From Isoetes taiwanensis (taxonomy: Eukaryota > Streptophyta > Lycopodiopsida > Isoetales > Isoetaceae): a stretch of 64,000 nt of DNA. The position numbers and the translations under genes were made by a program. The DNA lies in assembly GCA_021234155.1 (NCBI GenBank), contig JAJEKV010000003.1, positions 20,568,386 through 20,632,385 on the forward strand. Reading direction: 5' to 3'. Shown piece after piece: positions 45,111 to 60,303 of this stretch. How positions within the stretch are numbered: the stretch's first letter is position 1; each line of letters opens with the position of its first letter. The notes under the pieces were generated by a model. It was given only the letters and a program-made list of their open reading frames with translations. It made no database searches and was not told the origin of the DNA.

Positions 45111-45418
45111 CTTATTAGTCCACCTTTTACTCAAATGCATTTGCCTTGCCTATGCAGCCCTTAGCCTCTACTGTATTCCCTAATTTATGTCTGAATATAA
45201 ACTAGAAATATTTGATCTCTTTTATAAACTTAAGAGCTAAAGAAATCTCAAAGCCAGAGAAAAGTAGAGAGCAAATTAGAGTGACTAACATGCCAGAAAA
45301 TTTCTTTACTAAATGCAATGTCTTGAAATCAAAATATATGCTACCTCAAGCTAACAGAATTGGTCATTGCCTTGATTCAAAATGAAACAGAAAACTTATC
45401 TGAAAGTCGTTCGTTCGT

Positions 45419-45760
45419 GTGCAAAGTTTCAGAGGCCGAAGTTTCAGAGCTGAACCGTCTTTTCCAACAGGCCAATCTCTGAAAAGATTAAATACCATTA
45501 GATGGAATACTCAAAGAGCTTTCCAACAAGCCCAAGCAGACCCAAAACTGCCACCAGATACAGAAGTTATGGCCAAAAGAAAACTGCAGCCAAATCCTAG
45601 CGCTGCCAAAAGAGGGCTGGGAATGTCAGGTGGATTCCGTCGACTAAAATAGAGGAAACAGCATACAAATCATACACCGACGGAAAGCTCATTCGATAAG
45701 CTTTCCAACGAGCCCAAGAAACCTGAATCTGACACCGGAATCTCGAGTTATTAGTAAAAG
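45419..45760. repeat. Short direct repeat region
   Basis: The motif AGCTTTCCAAC(A/G)AGCCCAAG occurs twice (near 45,518 and 45,698) in similar contexts. It looks like retroelement-derived sequence but no coding domain is found. Confidence 0.3.
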
Positions 45761-45899
45761 AGCAGGGCCGAAACCCTAAGCGCCCTCCATGAGCGCCCTC
45801 CATGAATACAATGTTTTGACTAGAATATAGCTGATGTTTACCTCTTCGTTCGATTCTTGATCTGCTTAGTGGAATTGCTAGGTGGATTACCATTCCGCA

Positions 45900-47850
45900 T
45901 TACAGAGAGGTGGCACATGGCAACACCACATGCAAAGGAACCCATTTTGGATGAATTGTGAAAACCGATAAGAAAGGACAAAGTTGATGGCAACCACAAC
46001 TTATAACCATGAAAACCATTGCCACAGTGTAAATGAAGTTAGGGAGACGAGTATCGTCCATGCTGTCCACCTTCTGGAGGTAGACGATGTGTCTATCAAG
46101 GGCCCCCCTTTGAAGAGGCAAGAAATCTGTTTCCTGCAACAGTATCTGGTATGGGACTGTGGACTTCACCCCTAGGGCCCGTGCCAAGAAAGCTTTCTAC
46201 ACTTGCTCCAAGTCATTCCAAGTGGCGAGGGAAATCACCGGGCCCTAGACCTTGACCCCATACAGAAGCATAAGTTCTACTAGCACCTTGAATAGGTGCG
46301 ATTGGTGGGCTCAATCATACAGCTCTGTCTTGTGGCTATTGTTCTGCATTGCATAGAGTGCCTTCCAACCTGCTGCGGCTCGCGGTTGGATAAAATTGTC
46401 CCAGTTCATGGCCGACGGGAACTCCACCCCCAAATATTTGTAAGCGGACACCACTTCAACATTTTGGCCATGATAAGTTAGGGTTGGGGCCCTTGGCTGG
46501 TGTGCGGACGATACGAGAACCACCTTGGTCTTGTCTAAGTTGACGCGCATATCAGTCATCTGGCAGAATGTGTCCAGGGCATCGAGATGGCATTACATGT
46601 CTGTCTGAGTGTGTGCTAGGAGGTCCACATCATCAGCATAGATCAGCTGCTTGGTGATCTGGTGTAGGAGTTGAGCCCCAGTGCCTCCATTATCAGCGAG
46701 CCATCTCTCCAACTGATCAATATACAGGCCAAATAGTATGGGAGAGAAGGAGCATCCCTGGCGGACCCCGATACTGCTCTCGAATGGTTGGCTTACTGGT
46801 TGCAGTCGGCCTGTGCATGTCTCATATAACCTGTACACCGCGTTCTGCAGTTCGGCGGGGACGTCTAGCTGTTGCAGTCTTGTCCACAGCTTTTCCCCAA
46901 GTACAGTGTCAAAAGCCATGGCGAAGTCTACGAAGCAGCAACACCGATCTTGTCATGGTTCCATCTGTCATCGACCAGAGTCCGCAGCGTGAAGATATGA
47001 TCTATGGTTGAGTGTCTCGGCCTGAATCCCGCCTGTGTGAGTGCCCGCACTTCTGCTGCCTCTGCCCACCTGTCAACTGCCGCTCGAGGATCCCGGTAAG
47101 AAGCTTTACAAACACTGAGCTGATCATGATGGTTCGATAATTGGCTGGGCAGTGCGGGTCTCCTGCTTTGTGGATTGGGACAATCCTGCTAGTGATCCAT
47201 TGCGGGGGAAAACCTTCCCGCAATGCCTTGTTGAACATGTCAGTATGTGTCATGGATGGTCCTGCCCACTTGAGTAACTCCACCTGCATGCCATCAAGGT
47301 CTGGTGCTTTTCCATTGGCTAGATGTTGCAGCCCCTGCGCTACCTCTGCCTCTGTGATTTCTAGCACTGGGCCCTGTTGGGGGGGGGGTAATGCCGCCCG
47401 TGCACCCCCAAGGTTGTAGAGCTGTTGTAGGTATTGCCCCCAATGGTCTGGAGTGATGTTTCCTGTAGGCGGCACTGGCCTCCTGAGCACTCTTTGCCAG
47501 AAGGTCCTGGGATGCTATTCCAGGACGAAGAACATTTCCTGTTGATGGATCGCAATGTATCTAGCCTTTCTAGCCTTAAGTAAAGTGCGGTATTGCTTGA
47601 CTGCATCTGGGCATATAACAAGATCTATGATTTGGCAGAGCCGGCGTTTGCATTCTTTGCACTCGGCATCGAACCACTGGTTACGAGGAAAGGCCGTAGC
47701 TCTCGAAGGTTTGCCGGGGGCGATTTCTCCCAAAACATCTCTTTGCAGCAGCCCCGACGACGTCAATTAGTCTGTCTGTCTGCTGCTCCAGCGTTGAGCA
47801 CTGTGAGATGCTTGCCAGGTCCTCCGTAAGCATATGGGAATAAGGGAGTT
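45900..47850 (-). pseudogene. LINE reverse transcriptase remnant
   Basis: From right to left the minus strand reads a region upstream of the reverse transcriptase (NQWFDAECKECKRRLCQIID), RT motif 0/1 (GLQHLANGKAPDLDGMQVEL, then SRIVPIHKAGDPHCPANYRT), SIGVRQGCSFSPILFGLYID, the catalytic LIYADDVDLLAHT, KTKVVLVSS and AYKYLGVEF, and a post-RT segment (TVPYQILLQETDFLPLQRGA). Frames change several times. The endonuclease and the 3' zinc region are missing, so this is a 5'- and 3'-truncated non-LTR retrotransposon. Pieces of the same post-RT part occur in both peroxidase units. Confidence 0.85.
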
Positions 47851-47942
47851 AAAAATCTTCACCCTAATGGTCAAGATAATTTGCCTTTGACTACAATCTG
47901 TTCTTACGCCCTAAGATGCCTGCTGAACACACATTAAGGAAA

Positions 47943-48060
47943 GAATAGAATGGAATGGTTTTTATCATCCAGGGAGAACAATCGGTCTATGGGACCCAAT
48001 AAAAGAGTGCACCAGACTTATTAATATTTGGGAGGGTAGAATTGCAAGCAGAAAGCAGTG
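47943..48060 (-). mobile_element. LINE 3' end fragment
   Basis: GAATAGAATGGAATGG followed by CAATCGGTCTATGGGACCC matches the tail-proximal 3' region of the LINE copies at 8.2, 51.1 and 63.1 kb. The stem-loop core is decayed. Confidence 0.6.
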
Positions 48061-48751
48061 GCACCCTAAATGCCGATTGATGTCCATCAGAGCTCGATAG
48101 AAGGCGCTTCATTGCCTCGAAATCAGCATCCAACATTTCTTCTGTTTTTTGCATCAGATGAGTTGGGTTGAGGCTGAAGAATTTCAGCCCAACATTTTAG
48201 ATTTTCTAAAGTGGAGCTGGTCCCAAGCACAATCTTTGCTTTACGCCAGATTGGAGTTCTCTTGTTTAAGATAAACATTTTCATCCTCGGTATTTAGTGA
48301 ATATTTTTAATGGAGGTTAACATAGCTGCACAACTCTAGGTATGTTTCTTGACTGGCATTGGTAGAACTTTGCTTTCACCGTTTGGTGGAATTTGCTATT
48401 AGTTTTTCTATTTTGTAAGCGTCAGATTAGCACAGTGCAAGGCACATTTGTCTTCTCAAATAATTCTTTATGCCTTTTATATGTCAGTGGAGACCAAGGA
48501 GACATTTGTTTGGCATTAAATAGACTAGGCAAAGGGAGCCAGGTGATCACATTTGATCAAGAAAAGATCATTGCTCTTCAGCCATACTTCTTCTTTTGCA
48601 TTTACTTAACGAGACAAAAACTTGTTAAACATTGCTTTAGCTAAGACAGAGACGTCCTTTTTGTTCAAACATATGGTTATGCTTGCCTTTTGCAATGGAT
48701 TTTCATGCATAGAAGTAGCAGCAAAAATAGAAAAATGAGTTTTGCAAAGCT
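48061..48751. other. Spacer, no gene seen
   Basis: Unique AT-rich sequence left of the peroxidase duplication. No motif or repeat recognised. Confidence 0.4.
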
Positions 48752-49088
48752 TTAAAGCACATGTGCTAATATGCATCCTTGAATATTCCTTCCATTCAAT
48801 GCCTCAAATTCCTTTGGGGTCATGAAGTTCTCTTTTTTTATATATTGAGACCTAAGCTGATAAATTTGAAACTTTCAGCTCAAACCTTGTCAGTTGATTT
48901 GAGGGCTTGAAAATATTCATGTAATTATCATTCTTTTTTGTATTGTTTGTTATACAAAATTTTGACCTGTTGAGGTTTTTGGAGGATTGGCTAGAGAATC
49001 TCCTGCTTCCAAAATAATCAGCATGCCCATTTATGTCTTATAAAATATATCTGAAAACATAGTGACATATTTTGGAAGCAAATGTTCC

Positions 49089-50700
49089 ATATGTAGCATA
49101 ATAACAGGGGGTTTTCTTTCTGTTTTTGTACGCTTTTCACTAAGGTTTTCCTATGATTTCGTGACATATTCAAATGGATGTACTAATGCGTACATCTAGA
49201 GTGCACCATTTCTGAGCCATTGATTTTAGCCTTTTTTTTTCAATGGTCAACAACCAATGGCTCACAACAAAAGCCCCTTTTTTGTGCGTGTGGTGCGTAA
49301 TGGGCACATGAAGGGCATTGATTTTAGCCTTTTTTTTCAATGGTCAACAACCAATGGCTCACAACAAAAGCCCTCTTTTTGTGTGTGTGGTGCATAATGG
49401 GCACATGAAGGGCTTGAAGGGCGCATGTAGTGCAATTTCCCCGCCGGCAACACATTTCTTATCATAACTTTTAATCCAGAGCTCTGTTTGAGATGATTTT
49501 TATTGCGTTGGAAAGATCTCTCCGAGATTTTTTTGATAGTGTATGATATGGATATGTTTGGTTAAGTTATCTATGCTAAAACAGCAATTTTTCGGCCGGG
49601 TTTGGTAGGCTTTCACATCCTACCGGTGATTATCTGAGGATTAGCTATTGGATATTATTTTATGGCTCATTCCGAATTAAGCTTGCAAACAATTACCATG
49701 CATTTTTAGATTTTGAGGCAGTTATTAAGCAAATTCCAAGGCTTCTAGATCCTTGTGCTAACAAGCAGAAAAGTTTCCCACTTTGGTTTCTCACCACAAG
49801 AATCCATGGAGGCCAAAGGCTGCTGTTAAATTCCAGTTGAAAAATGTTTGTGTATGGGTGTTGCAAACTTTATGACTTTCAGAATAATGGGATCAATTTG
49901 CTCTATCTTTATGGTAACTTTTACTTATGTTCTATTTGTTTTATTGTGATCAAATTCAAAAGCTACATGTGATGAAAGCCTCAAATGAATTCTAGTTTTT
50001 TTCTGGTTTGAATTCTAAAATTTTTGTCACAGGAGGGGATGGCGTCCCTAAGGCCCTGAAGGGGCCAAAAAAAAAATTTTGTAACACAAACCATTAACAT
50101 CCAAATATAAAAATTAAATCTCCCAACACATAACAACCAACACATAACAACCATTGACATTAACAACCAACACATAACCACCATTGACATTAATTAACAC
50201 AACCATTGGGTCCAACACATTTAAATTAAAATCCCCCTTAAACCCCCTTTGGTTTGGGTGCATATTCACACGGGGGATGACGTAGGGCAGCGAGAGCCCT
50301 CATAATTGTATTTTGCACGTACGAAATCAACACAATATAGTATTTCGCTTGAAATCTTATAGTATTTTGCGAATCTTGTTATACAGTATAGCAAATTTTG
50401 TACTTACATACCCCACAAACGATGAACTTTACGTACGGTGTAGATTAAGGAATAAGGGGTGAAATTGCCTATCCAACAGCTCTCGTTGCCCGGAGTCACC
50501 CCCCGTGTGAATATGCACCCAAACCAAAGGGGGTTTAAGGGGGATTTTAATTTAAATGTATTGGACCCAATGGTTGTGTTAATTAATGTCAATGGTGGTT
50601 ATGTGTTGGTTGTTAATGTCAATGGTTGTTATGTGTTGGTTGTTATGTGTTGGGGGATTTAATTTTTATATTTGGATGTTAATGGTTTGGGGGTTTAAGG
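49089..50700 (-). mobile_element. Gene-capturing element family, copy 3
   Basis: Inverted relative of 41,150-42,739, inserted in unit A; unit B shows the empty site near 57,192-57,206 (GTTCCATTTCCAGTAATCG). About 7-12 bp of the empty site is missing at the right border, and no clean target duplication is seen. The foldback arms lie at about 50,125-50,282 and 50,497-50,655. An in-frame stretch at 49,710-49,850 ([20 protein letters not shown] on the plus strand) may be captured host coding sequence. Confidence 0.75.
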
Positions 50701-51069
50701 GGGATTTAATCGTATCAGATGCAAGGTATTGCTATTTGTGGTTTATAGTTTGTTTTGGTTTATAGATTTAATACTTGCCATTGGCACTCGTCTTCTTTAG
50801 TTTTGGACATTAATTGGGGTTCAAATCCCCACACTGTGATACTATACACAAAAGTAGAAATACTGCCGGCTTAATGTAGGATGCATTGCCAAAAATAAAA
50901 CAGTAGTGATTATCCCCTCAACCATTATTGCAATGCACATTCTAAAAAAGTTTGGGCTGTAAAGCGTTGATGATTTATGATGTTGACCATTGCTAAGAAG
51001 CACTCCATATTTTATCAGGCAGTGGCATAAATGCTTTCAAATCAATTAATACCCTCTCTTTTTTTCAAG

Positions 51070-51606
51070 AATAAGAATAAGAATAAGAATAGTTTTTTAT
51101 CGTCCACTGAGACCAATCGGCCTATGGGACCCAGAAGGAGCGCAGCAAACTTATTACTGTCCGGGTTAAAAAACCCCCGCCCCGAAGGGTTTTCGAGGGA
51201 AAAACCGTGGCAGTAATAAGAATGCTGTCAAACTGTACAAGTATGCATCATCATGAAATAAATGTGTATGTACATGTCAAGTGCGTGCCCGAGGACATAG
51301 CTGATCTCGCATGTCCATGACCTCCTGAAGGTATGATCCTAGCACCCGTACGAAAGCCGTGCTCAATGCCACATGTAGCGGCTGGCCAGGCCTGACCAAC
51401 TTAGCATAGCGTGTTCGGATTTGATCATATGCTGGGCAACTTTGAAGGGTATGAGATTCATCCTCAATGACTCCCATTTGGCAGCATTGACAGAGCCTGT
51501 CCTGACGTGGCTCACCAATCCATCTGCCTGTCTCAATTCGAAGATGATGTGCCCCTGTGCGAATGGAGGCAATGAGTCTGCGTCTTTTCATGGGCAAGTG
51601 GGTGCA
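51070..51606 (-). mobile_element. 5'-truncated LINE, inserted in unit A
   Basis: From right to left this holds the LINE C-terminal zinc region (RLIASIRTGAHHLRIETGRW, then LCQCCQMGVIEDESHTLQSC), a stop, the 3' untranslated region with the stem CTTATTACTG/CAGTAATAAG (51,150-51,159 with 51,211-51,220), and an AAGAAT-type tail. Unit B has the uninterrupted site TTTCAAGGAGATGG at 57,561-57,574. Only 2 bp (AG) is repeated at the borders. Confidence 0.85.
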
Positions 51607-52036
51607 GGAGATGGCTAAAAAGAGCACTGCTATTTTATAATAGATAGATAGATATTATTTTAAGCTAACATGATGCTCAAGAGTAATAAATTTTGGACCT
51701 CATTCTACAACTCGAGTTCAAGTGCTATCGAATATATAGTCTATTGTGACATTGTTCTCCTTAATAATATCAAGTGTGCACAATCTTCAATTACATAAGG
51801 AATCAACAAACTTGGCAATTAGATAATATTCGAACTTTGCTACCTTGACATTGATAATGGCATTAAGAAATCTTAAAAGGATTTCGTTAGTGGACTTTAA
51901 ACCTCAGTTTCATAGAGGGAAAAATCTCTATGACTATAAGAATGCTCAACGCCCAACATGCAAACATGTATGTTCTTTAAATTATTAGAAAAAGTTCAAG
52001 CCAAAAAACTCGTCCAATAAACACAACTCTAATATA

Positions 52037-52107
52037 GAATAGAATAGAATAGACATAATATATTGATGACACAGTTCTTCCAAAAAAAAAAAAAAAAAAA
52101 AAAAAAT
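52037..52107 (+). mobile_element. 71-bp poly(A) micro-insertion
   Basis: The insert starts with three GAATA repeats, has about 30 bp of other sequence and ends with about 25 A. It is flanked by CTCTAATATA on both sides (52,027-52,036 and 52,108-52,117). Unit B has the single CTCTAATATA near 57,986, so the event is clear. Confidence 0.85.
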
Positions 52108-53179
52108 CTCTAATATAAGACATTATTGCTATCAACGTATTTATAGCAACCCCGACATAACACTTTCTTGCTATCATAACTAGTAAGATTTCCATTACAA
52201 ATTACCTTGTTTTAGTATAGCTTAATGTTTTAGAATTGAGCCTTTTACAATATGTAATTTGATAACAGTTTGATATGAGAGCCAGCAGTGATGATAAAAT
52301 CATTATATGATGGCCTTGAAATTGCGTATTCAATAAAACTCTAAACCCAATAGAAAGAGACAAAGGATATAGTAATGACACATTTTTTGCTTACAAGAAT
52401 TTTGAGCACAAACTTAAAATATGTGCTTGAGCCTATTCACAAGTTCAAACATATGATGCTCCCATCAATTTGCCTCTTCTTCATGTTCCACCTTCTAGAA
52501 CACCTTATTTTTCTCCTAATCTTTTCTTATCACTATTGTCGTTCTTGCTCTCCTTTTTCTTTGTCACTTTTCCTCCCTCTCTCCCACCATTTGCCCCAAG
52601 CTTGCCCTACTGCCAGTTATGACTTTTTTTGTTGGAAGATATAGGATTCTTTTTATGGGATTTGGATATATTTTCACTTTTGTTTTTGTTTATTTACCAC
52701 TAAATAGATCTATAATAGTGTGCATACATTATAGAACTCCTTGTATGATTTTTCATAGTCACGAAGCCCCCATATTAAATGTAATTGACAATATGTGATA
52801 ATGTCTACTCAAGTGGTAATACGCCTATCCGTATCTAGCAAGAGCATACCATTGGGATATGTCAAGTAAAAGCTCTAAACAATGACGAAGTTGGTTATAT
52901 TTGAAAAATTATAGTTGCTATGAAGATAAATGGTTAAACATTTTTTGTTGACCTTTGAATAGCAGCTGAATACCATACGCTTTGAAGGTCAAAATACTTC
53001 ATATCATGGCACATCTTTGTAAACAATCATGGAGGGATAGGGGCAAGAGGGCTGGCATAGTTTGACTTAAAAAGCCACATTTGTTAATGATTATTGCCAC
53101 GTTGGAGTGCTCCATAGGCCACAACCACAAATTAAATTTAATGGAAGCAAACCATGCATGTCTAGCACGTTGAAGCCAC

Positions 53180-53187
53180 TATATAAA
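53180..53187 (+). promoter_or_regulatory. TATA box of peroxidase A
   Basis: TATATAAA lies about 75 bp before the ATG at 53,261, a normal distance for a plant promoter plus short leader. The same box is in unit B. Confidence 0.7.
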
Positions 53188-53260
53188 CTTGAAAGCCACC
53201 ACCTCTTTTTGCACAACACACTTTGAAAACTAGCATCCAATTGCATAGTGGTTTGGACGC

Positions 53261-54511
<1,251 letters not shown>

Positions 54512-55489
54512 AGATACCATCTATTTATCCCTCCCCACTGTATCGTTTATTTGGGTATTCTTTGTCTTGTCTTGAGGATTTTAATTAATTCAATCACTTT
54601 TGCATACAATCTGGCTGAAGTAATGCTTTGTTTAAATATTTTTGTTAAGGCTTAAGATTTTTTGTGCCTAGAAAATGCTCCTGATAAATTGATTTAACTA
54701 CATACGAGGAAGCCACATGGACAGCTTTTCTTAGATTTTGTGAAAAGGGATAGTTTAGATATTGTTAATAAGCATTAGCATAATAACAGAGCTTCTATCT
54801 GCATTATGATAAGGAAACCACCTTGTAATATGAGTATTGGTCTAATAAGTTTGTAAGTCCTGCAAAAGTTTTGGGGAACAAATTTGGCCCTTTATATTTT
54901 TGAAAATTTGAAGTAACAAGATGATTTTGCAAAGTACATCCAAAGAAAACCATCTGTTAGCCTCATGCTGACGTGCCAGTGATCATCTCACATCGCTAAC
55001 TTGTTATTGCATCTTAGATCCCTAAGCATTGGTTCATTGAAGAATAAAGCTAAGGTATATGAAATCGACCCTGAGCTCCAATATTGCTGGTATTATTCTT
55101 GAAAACTTGAGGAGAGACTAAAAAAACACGCGTCTGAAGAAAATTAGAGTTTTCTTTTGGTTGAGGAGGAAGACGGGGACTTTTTGAGGAGCCACCAAGT
55201 TGTAATATAGAGCATCCATTATAAGGCTTCTGATGCCCCTTATTAATGCCTCCGCTGGTCTCCTTCAAGTCTTTTGCCTCTGTAAGAGTTCCATCCTTGC
55301 TTGGGTATTCATCCCAAATGGACTCATCTGCTTCTTCTAGCTTAATCTAGTTCAAATACCTTCATCTTATTGTCTTAGGTGGCCTTGAGCTGGTAAGTAT
55401 TTTAAGCCAACATCACTACCAATACAATATGAAAAAGTTCAAATATCCAATTAATCTTTCATATTAAAACAATATCACACTTAACAAAA

Positions 55490-55720
55490 TCATGAACGCT
55501 ACTCAACCACACAAGCATGGCCCACTATAAATCCCAAAAACATTAACAATATCAAGGAGTACTAAACCACACGAAGACGCCCACTACAAAACCCAAAACA
55601 TTAACAATATAATGGACACTACTCAACGACACAAACACGTCCACTACAAAACCCAAAACATTAACAATATCATGGACACTACGCAACCACACAAACACAC
55701 CCACTACAAATTCAAATACA
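55490..55720. repeat. 60-bp tandem repeat (unit A)
   Basis: About four units of 60 bp with CACTACAAAACCCAAAACAT and a hydrophobic 20-residue repeat when read on the minus strand. In both peroxidase units; the repeat number is the same in each. Confidence 0.85.
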
Positions 55721-55924
55721 CATTGAAATTTATTTAGAATTTGTTCTTGAAAATTAGTTGAGATTGTACTTGATTGACTGGTTGAGACTGAGGCGGATAT
55801 GGTAGCATACCGGTGACCAGACGTCCACCTTTGACATGAGCATGTTTGTTCCAAGGATTTGAATTTGAAATTGGATAAGTGTATGGGCGCACTGAGGAAG
55901 CAAGCGCCAAGGTGTTGCCTCAAG

Positions 55925-56400
55925 CTATGGCGATCTGCCACTGTTTGCACATGTATGCACATATGCTCCTGCACATACATCTAGCCAGCCACTGAGGTCT
56001 CTTTTCCCTCCAGCGAACCCTGGCCATTGTGGTTCCATTGCCATGATATAAGCTAGGTTAGGGAGACGAGCATCGTCCATATTGACCATCTTCTGAAAAT
56101 AGACAATGTGGCGATCAAGGGCCGCCTTCTGAAGAGGCAAGAAACCCGTCTCCTGCAATACAATTTGATATGGGACTGTGGAATTCACCCCCAGTGCTCG
56201 TACCAAGAAGGCTTTCTGCACCTGCTCCAGGTCATTCCAGGTAGGGAAGGACACCACTGGGCCCTATACTTCGACCCCGTATAAAAGGACAAGCTCCACT
56301 ACGACCTTAAACAGGTGCGACTGCTGGGCCCAATCATACAGCTCTGCTTTGTGACTATTGTTCTCCATTGCATATAGTGCCTTCCAGCTCTCCATCACTC
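55925..56400 (-). pseudogene. LINE post-RT fragment (unit A)
   Basis: The minus strand reads NSHKAELYDWAQQSHLFKVV, then VSFPTWNDLEQVQKAFLVRA and TVPYQIVLQETGFLPLQKAA, matching the LINE remnant at 45.9-46.4 kb. It predates the duplication because unit B has the same piece. Confidence 0.8.
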
Positions 56401-58443
56401 GTAACCTTATGAAAAGGACTATGCACTATAATAATCACTTACCGTTATCATCAAAAGAATGAAGTGTTTTTGCTGTTCTTGTGATACTAATTCATTGGCA
56501 ATGGATGCCGCGGTATTTATCACATGGTCAAAAAGTCTAGGACCAGCCAATAAGCTCTCAATATTCCTTATGTTCCATCAACCTGCCATAAAAAGACGTA
56601 ACTAAATAGGGCAAATAAAAGTGATATAAATCTAAGGCTCTAACCATTCATATGCATTGGTCAGACCAGTCACGCTTTCAAATCAGACAAATAATCTTCC
56701 ATTATTATTTTCTCCTTATTATATTAGTAAAATAGGCAAGTAGTAAGAATGATTCAGATCCCAACCCTTCCTCGACTTGAATCTCACTTTTGCATCCATA
56801 TCATTTCCATTCAGAGTAAAGCAATGAGAGATTGGCCCATCAACGGGTCTCCCGCTATGTAAAGCACATGTTCAATGCTAATATGCATCCTTGAATATTC
56901 CTTCCATTCAATGCCTCAAATTCCTTTGGGGTCATGAAGTTCTCTTTTCTTATGAGACCTAAGCTGATAAATTTGAAATTTTTAGCTCAAACCTTGTCAT
57001 CTGAGTTGAGGGCTTGAGAATATTCATGTAATTATCATTCTTTTTTGTATTGTTTGTTATACAAAATTTTGTCCTTTTGAGGTTTTTGGAGGATTGGCTA
57101 GAGAATTTCTTGCTTCCAAAATAATCCGCATGCCCATTTATGTCTTATAAAATATATCTGAAAACATAGTGACATATTTTGGAAGCAAATGTTCCATTTC
57201 CAGTAATCGTATCAGATGCAAGGTATTGCTATTTGTGGTTTATAGTTTGTTTTGGTTTATAGATTTAATACTTGCCATTGATACTCGTCTTCTTTAGTTT
57301 TGGACATTAATTGGGGTTCAAATCCCCACGTTGTGATACTATACACAAAAGTAGAAATACTGCCTTGGCTTAATGTAGGATGCATTGCCAAAAATAAAAC
57401 AGTAGTGATTATCCCCTCAACTGTTATTACAATGCACTTTCTAAAAAAGTTTGGGCTGTAAAGCATTGATGATTTATGATGTTGACCATGCTAGGAAGCA
57501 CTCTATATTTTATCAGGTAGTGGCATAAATGCTTTCAAATCAATTAATACCCTCTTTTTTTTTCAAGGAGATGGCTAAAAAGAGCACTGCTATTATATAA
57601 TAGATAGATAGATATTATTTTAAGCTAACATGATGCTCAAGAGTAATAAATTTTGGACCTCATTCTACAACTCGAGTCCAAGTGCTATCGAATATATATA
57701 TATATTGGGTTGTCTATTGTGACATTGTTCTCCTTAATAATATCAAGTGTGCACGATCTTCAATTACTTAAGGAATCAACAAACTTGGCAATTAGATAAT
57801 ATTAGAACTTTGCTACCTTGACATTGATAATGGCATTAAGAAATCTTAAAAGGATTTCGTTAGTGGACTTTAAACCTCAGTTTCATAGAGGGAAAAGTCA
57901 ATGCTCAACGCCCAACATGCAAACACGTATGTTCTTTAAATTATTAGAAAAAGTTCAAGCCAAAAAACTCGTCTAATAAACACAACTCTAATATAAGACA
58001 TTATTGCTATCAACTTATGATAACACTTTCTTGCTATCATAACTAGTAAGATTTCCATTACAAATTACCATGTTTTAGTATAGCTTAATGTTTTAGAATT
58101 GGGCCTTTTACAATATGTAATTTGATAACAGTTTGATATGAGAGCTAGCAATAATCATTATACTATGGCCTTGAAATTGCTTATTCAATAAAAACTCTAA
58201 ACCCAATAGAAAGAGATAAAGGATATAGTAATGACAAATTTTTTGCTTACAAGAATTTTGAGCACAAACTTAAAATATGTGCTTGAGCTTATTCACAAGT
58301 TCAAACATATGATGCTCCCATCAATTTGCCTCTTCTTCATGTTCCACCTTCTAGAACACCTCATTTTTCTCCTAATCTTTTCTTATCACTATTGTCGTTC
58401 TTGCTTTTCTTTTTCTTTGTCACTTTTCCTCCCTCCCACCATT

Positions 58444-58453
58444 CTATTCTATT
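58444..58453. mobile_element. Tail-only (TATTC)n insertion
   Basis: CTATTCTATT is flanked by nearly the same sequence on both sides (58,428-58,443 and 58,454-58,473, CCTCCCT...CCCACCATT). Unit A has one such block and no TATTC repeats. Confidence 0.6.
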
Positions 58454-59001
58454 CCTCCCTCTCTCCCACCATTTGGCCCAAGCTTGCCCCACTGCTCGTT
58501 ATGACATTTTTTGTTGGAAGATATGGGATTCTTTTTATGAGATACATTATAGAACTCCTTGTATGATTTTTCATAGTCACGAAGCCCCCATATTAAATGT
58601 AATTGACAGTATGTGATAATTGTCTACCCAAGTGGTAATATGCCTGTCCGTATCTAGCAAGAGCATACCATTGGGATATATGTCAAGTAAAAGCTCTAAA
58701 CAATGACGAAGTTGGTTATATTTGAAAAATTATAGTTGCTATGAAGATAAATGGTTAAACATTTTTTGTTGACCTTTGAATAGCAGTTGAATAGCATAAG
58801 CTTTGAAGGTCAAAATACTTCATATCATGGCACATCTTTGTAAACAATCATGGAGGGATAGGGGCAAGAGGGCTGGCATAGTTTGACTTAAAAAGCCACA
58901 TTTGTTAATGATTCATGCCACGTTGGAGTGCTCCATAGGCCACAACCACAAATTAAATCTAATGGAAGTAAACCATGCACGTCTAGCACGTTGAAGCCCA
59001 C

Positions 59002-59009
59002 TATATAAA
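59002..59009 (+). promoter_or_regulatory. TATA box of peroxidase B
   Basis: TATATAAA about 75 bp upstream of the ATG at 59,083; the surrounding promoter is nearly the same as in unit A. Confidence 0.7.
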
Positions 59010-59082
59010 CTTGAAAGCCACCACCTCTTTTTGCACAACACACTCTAAAAACTAGCATCCAATTGCATAGTGGTTTGGACGC

Positions 59083-60303
<1,221 letters not shown>

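Noticed and set aside
47943-48060. LINE 3' tail as the end of the LINE at 45.9-47.85 kb
   Set aside because: Both are in minus orientation, but the tail lies on the 5' side of that LINE, so it belongs to a different, truncated insertion.
50812-50835. GGGGTTCAAATCCCC, a perfect T-arm-like hairpin, also in unit B near 57,312
   Set aside because: No A-box or cloverleaf upstream, so a tRNA gene is not supported.
55050-55268. 72-codon minus-strand frame kept in both peroxidase units
   Set aside because: Conservation is explained by the recent duplication; no motif and no preference for silent changes could be seen.
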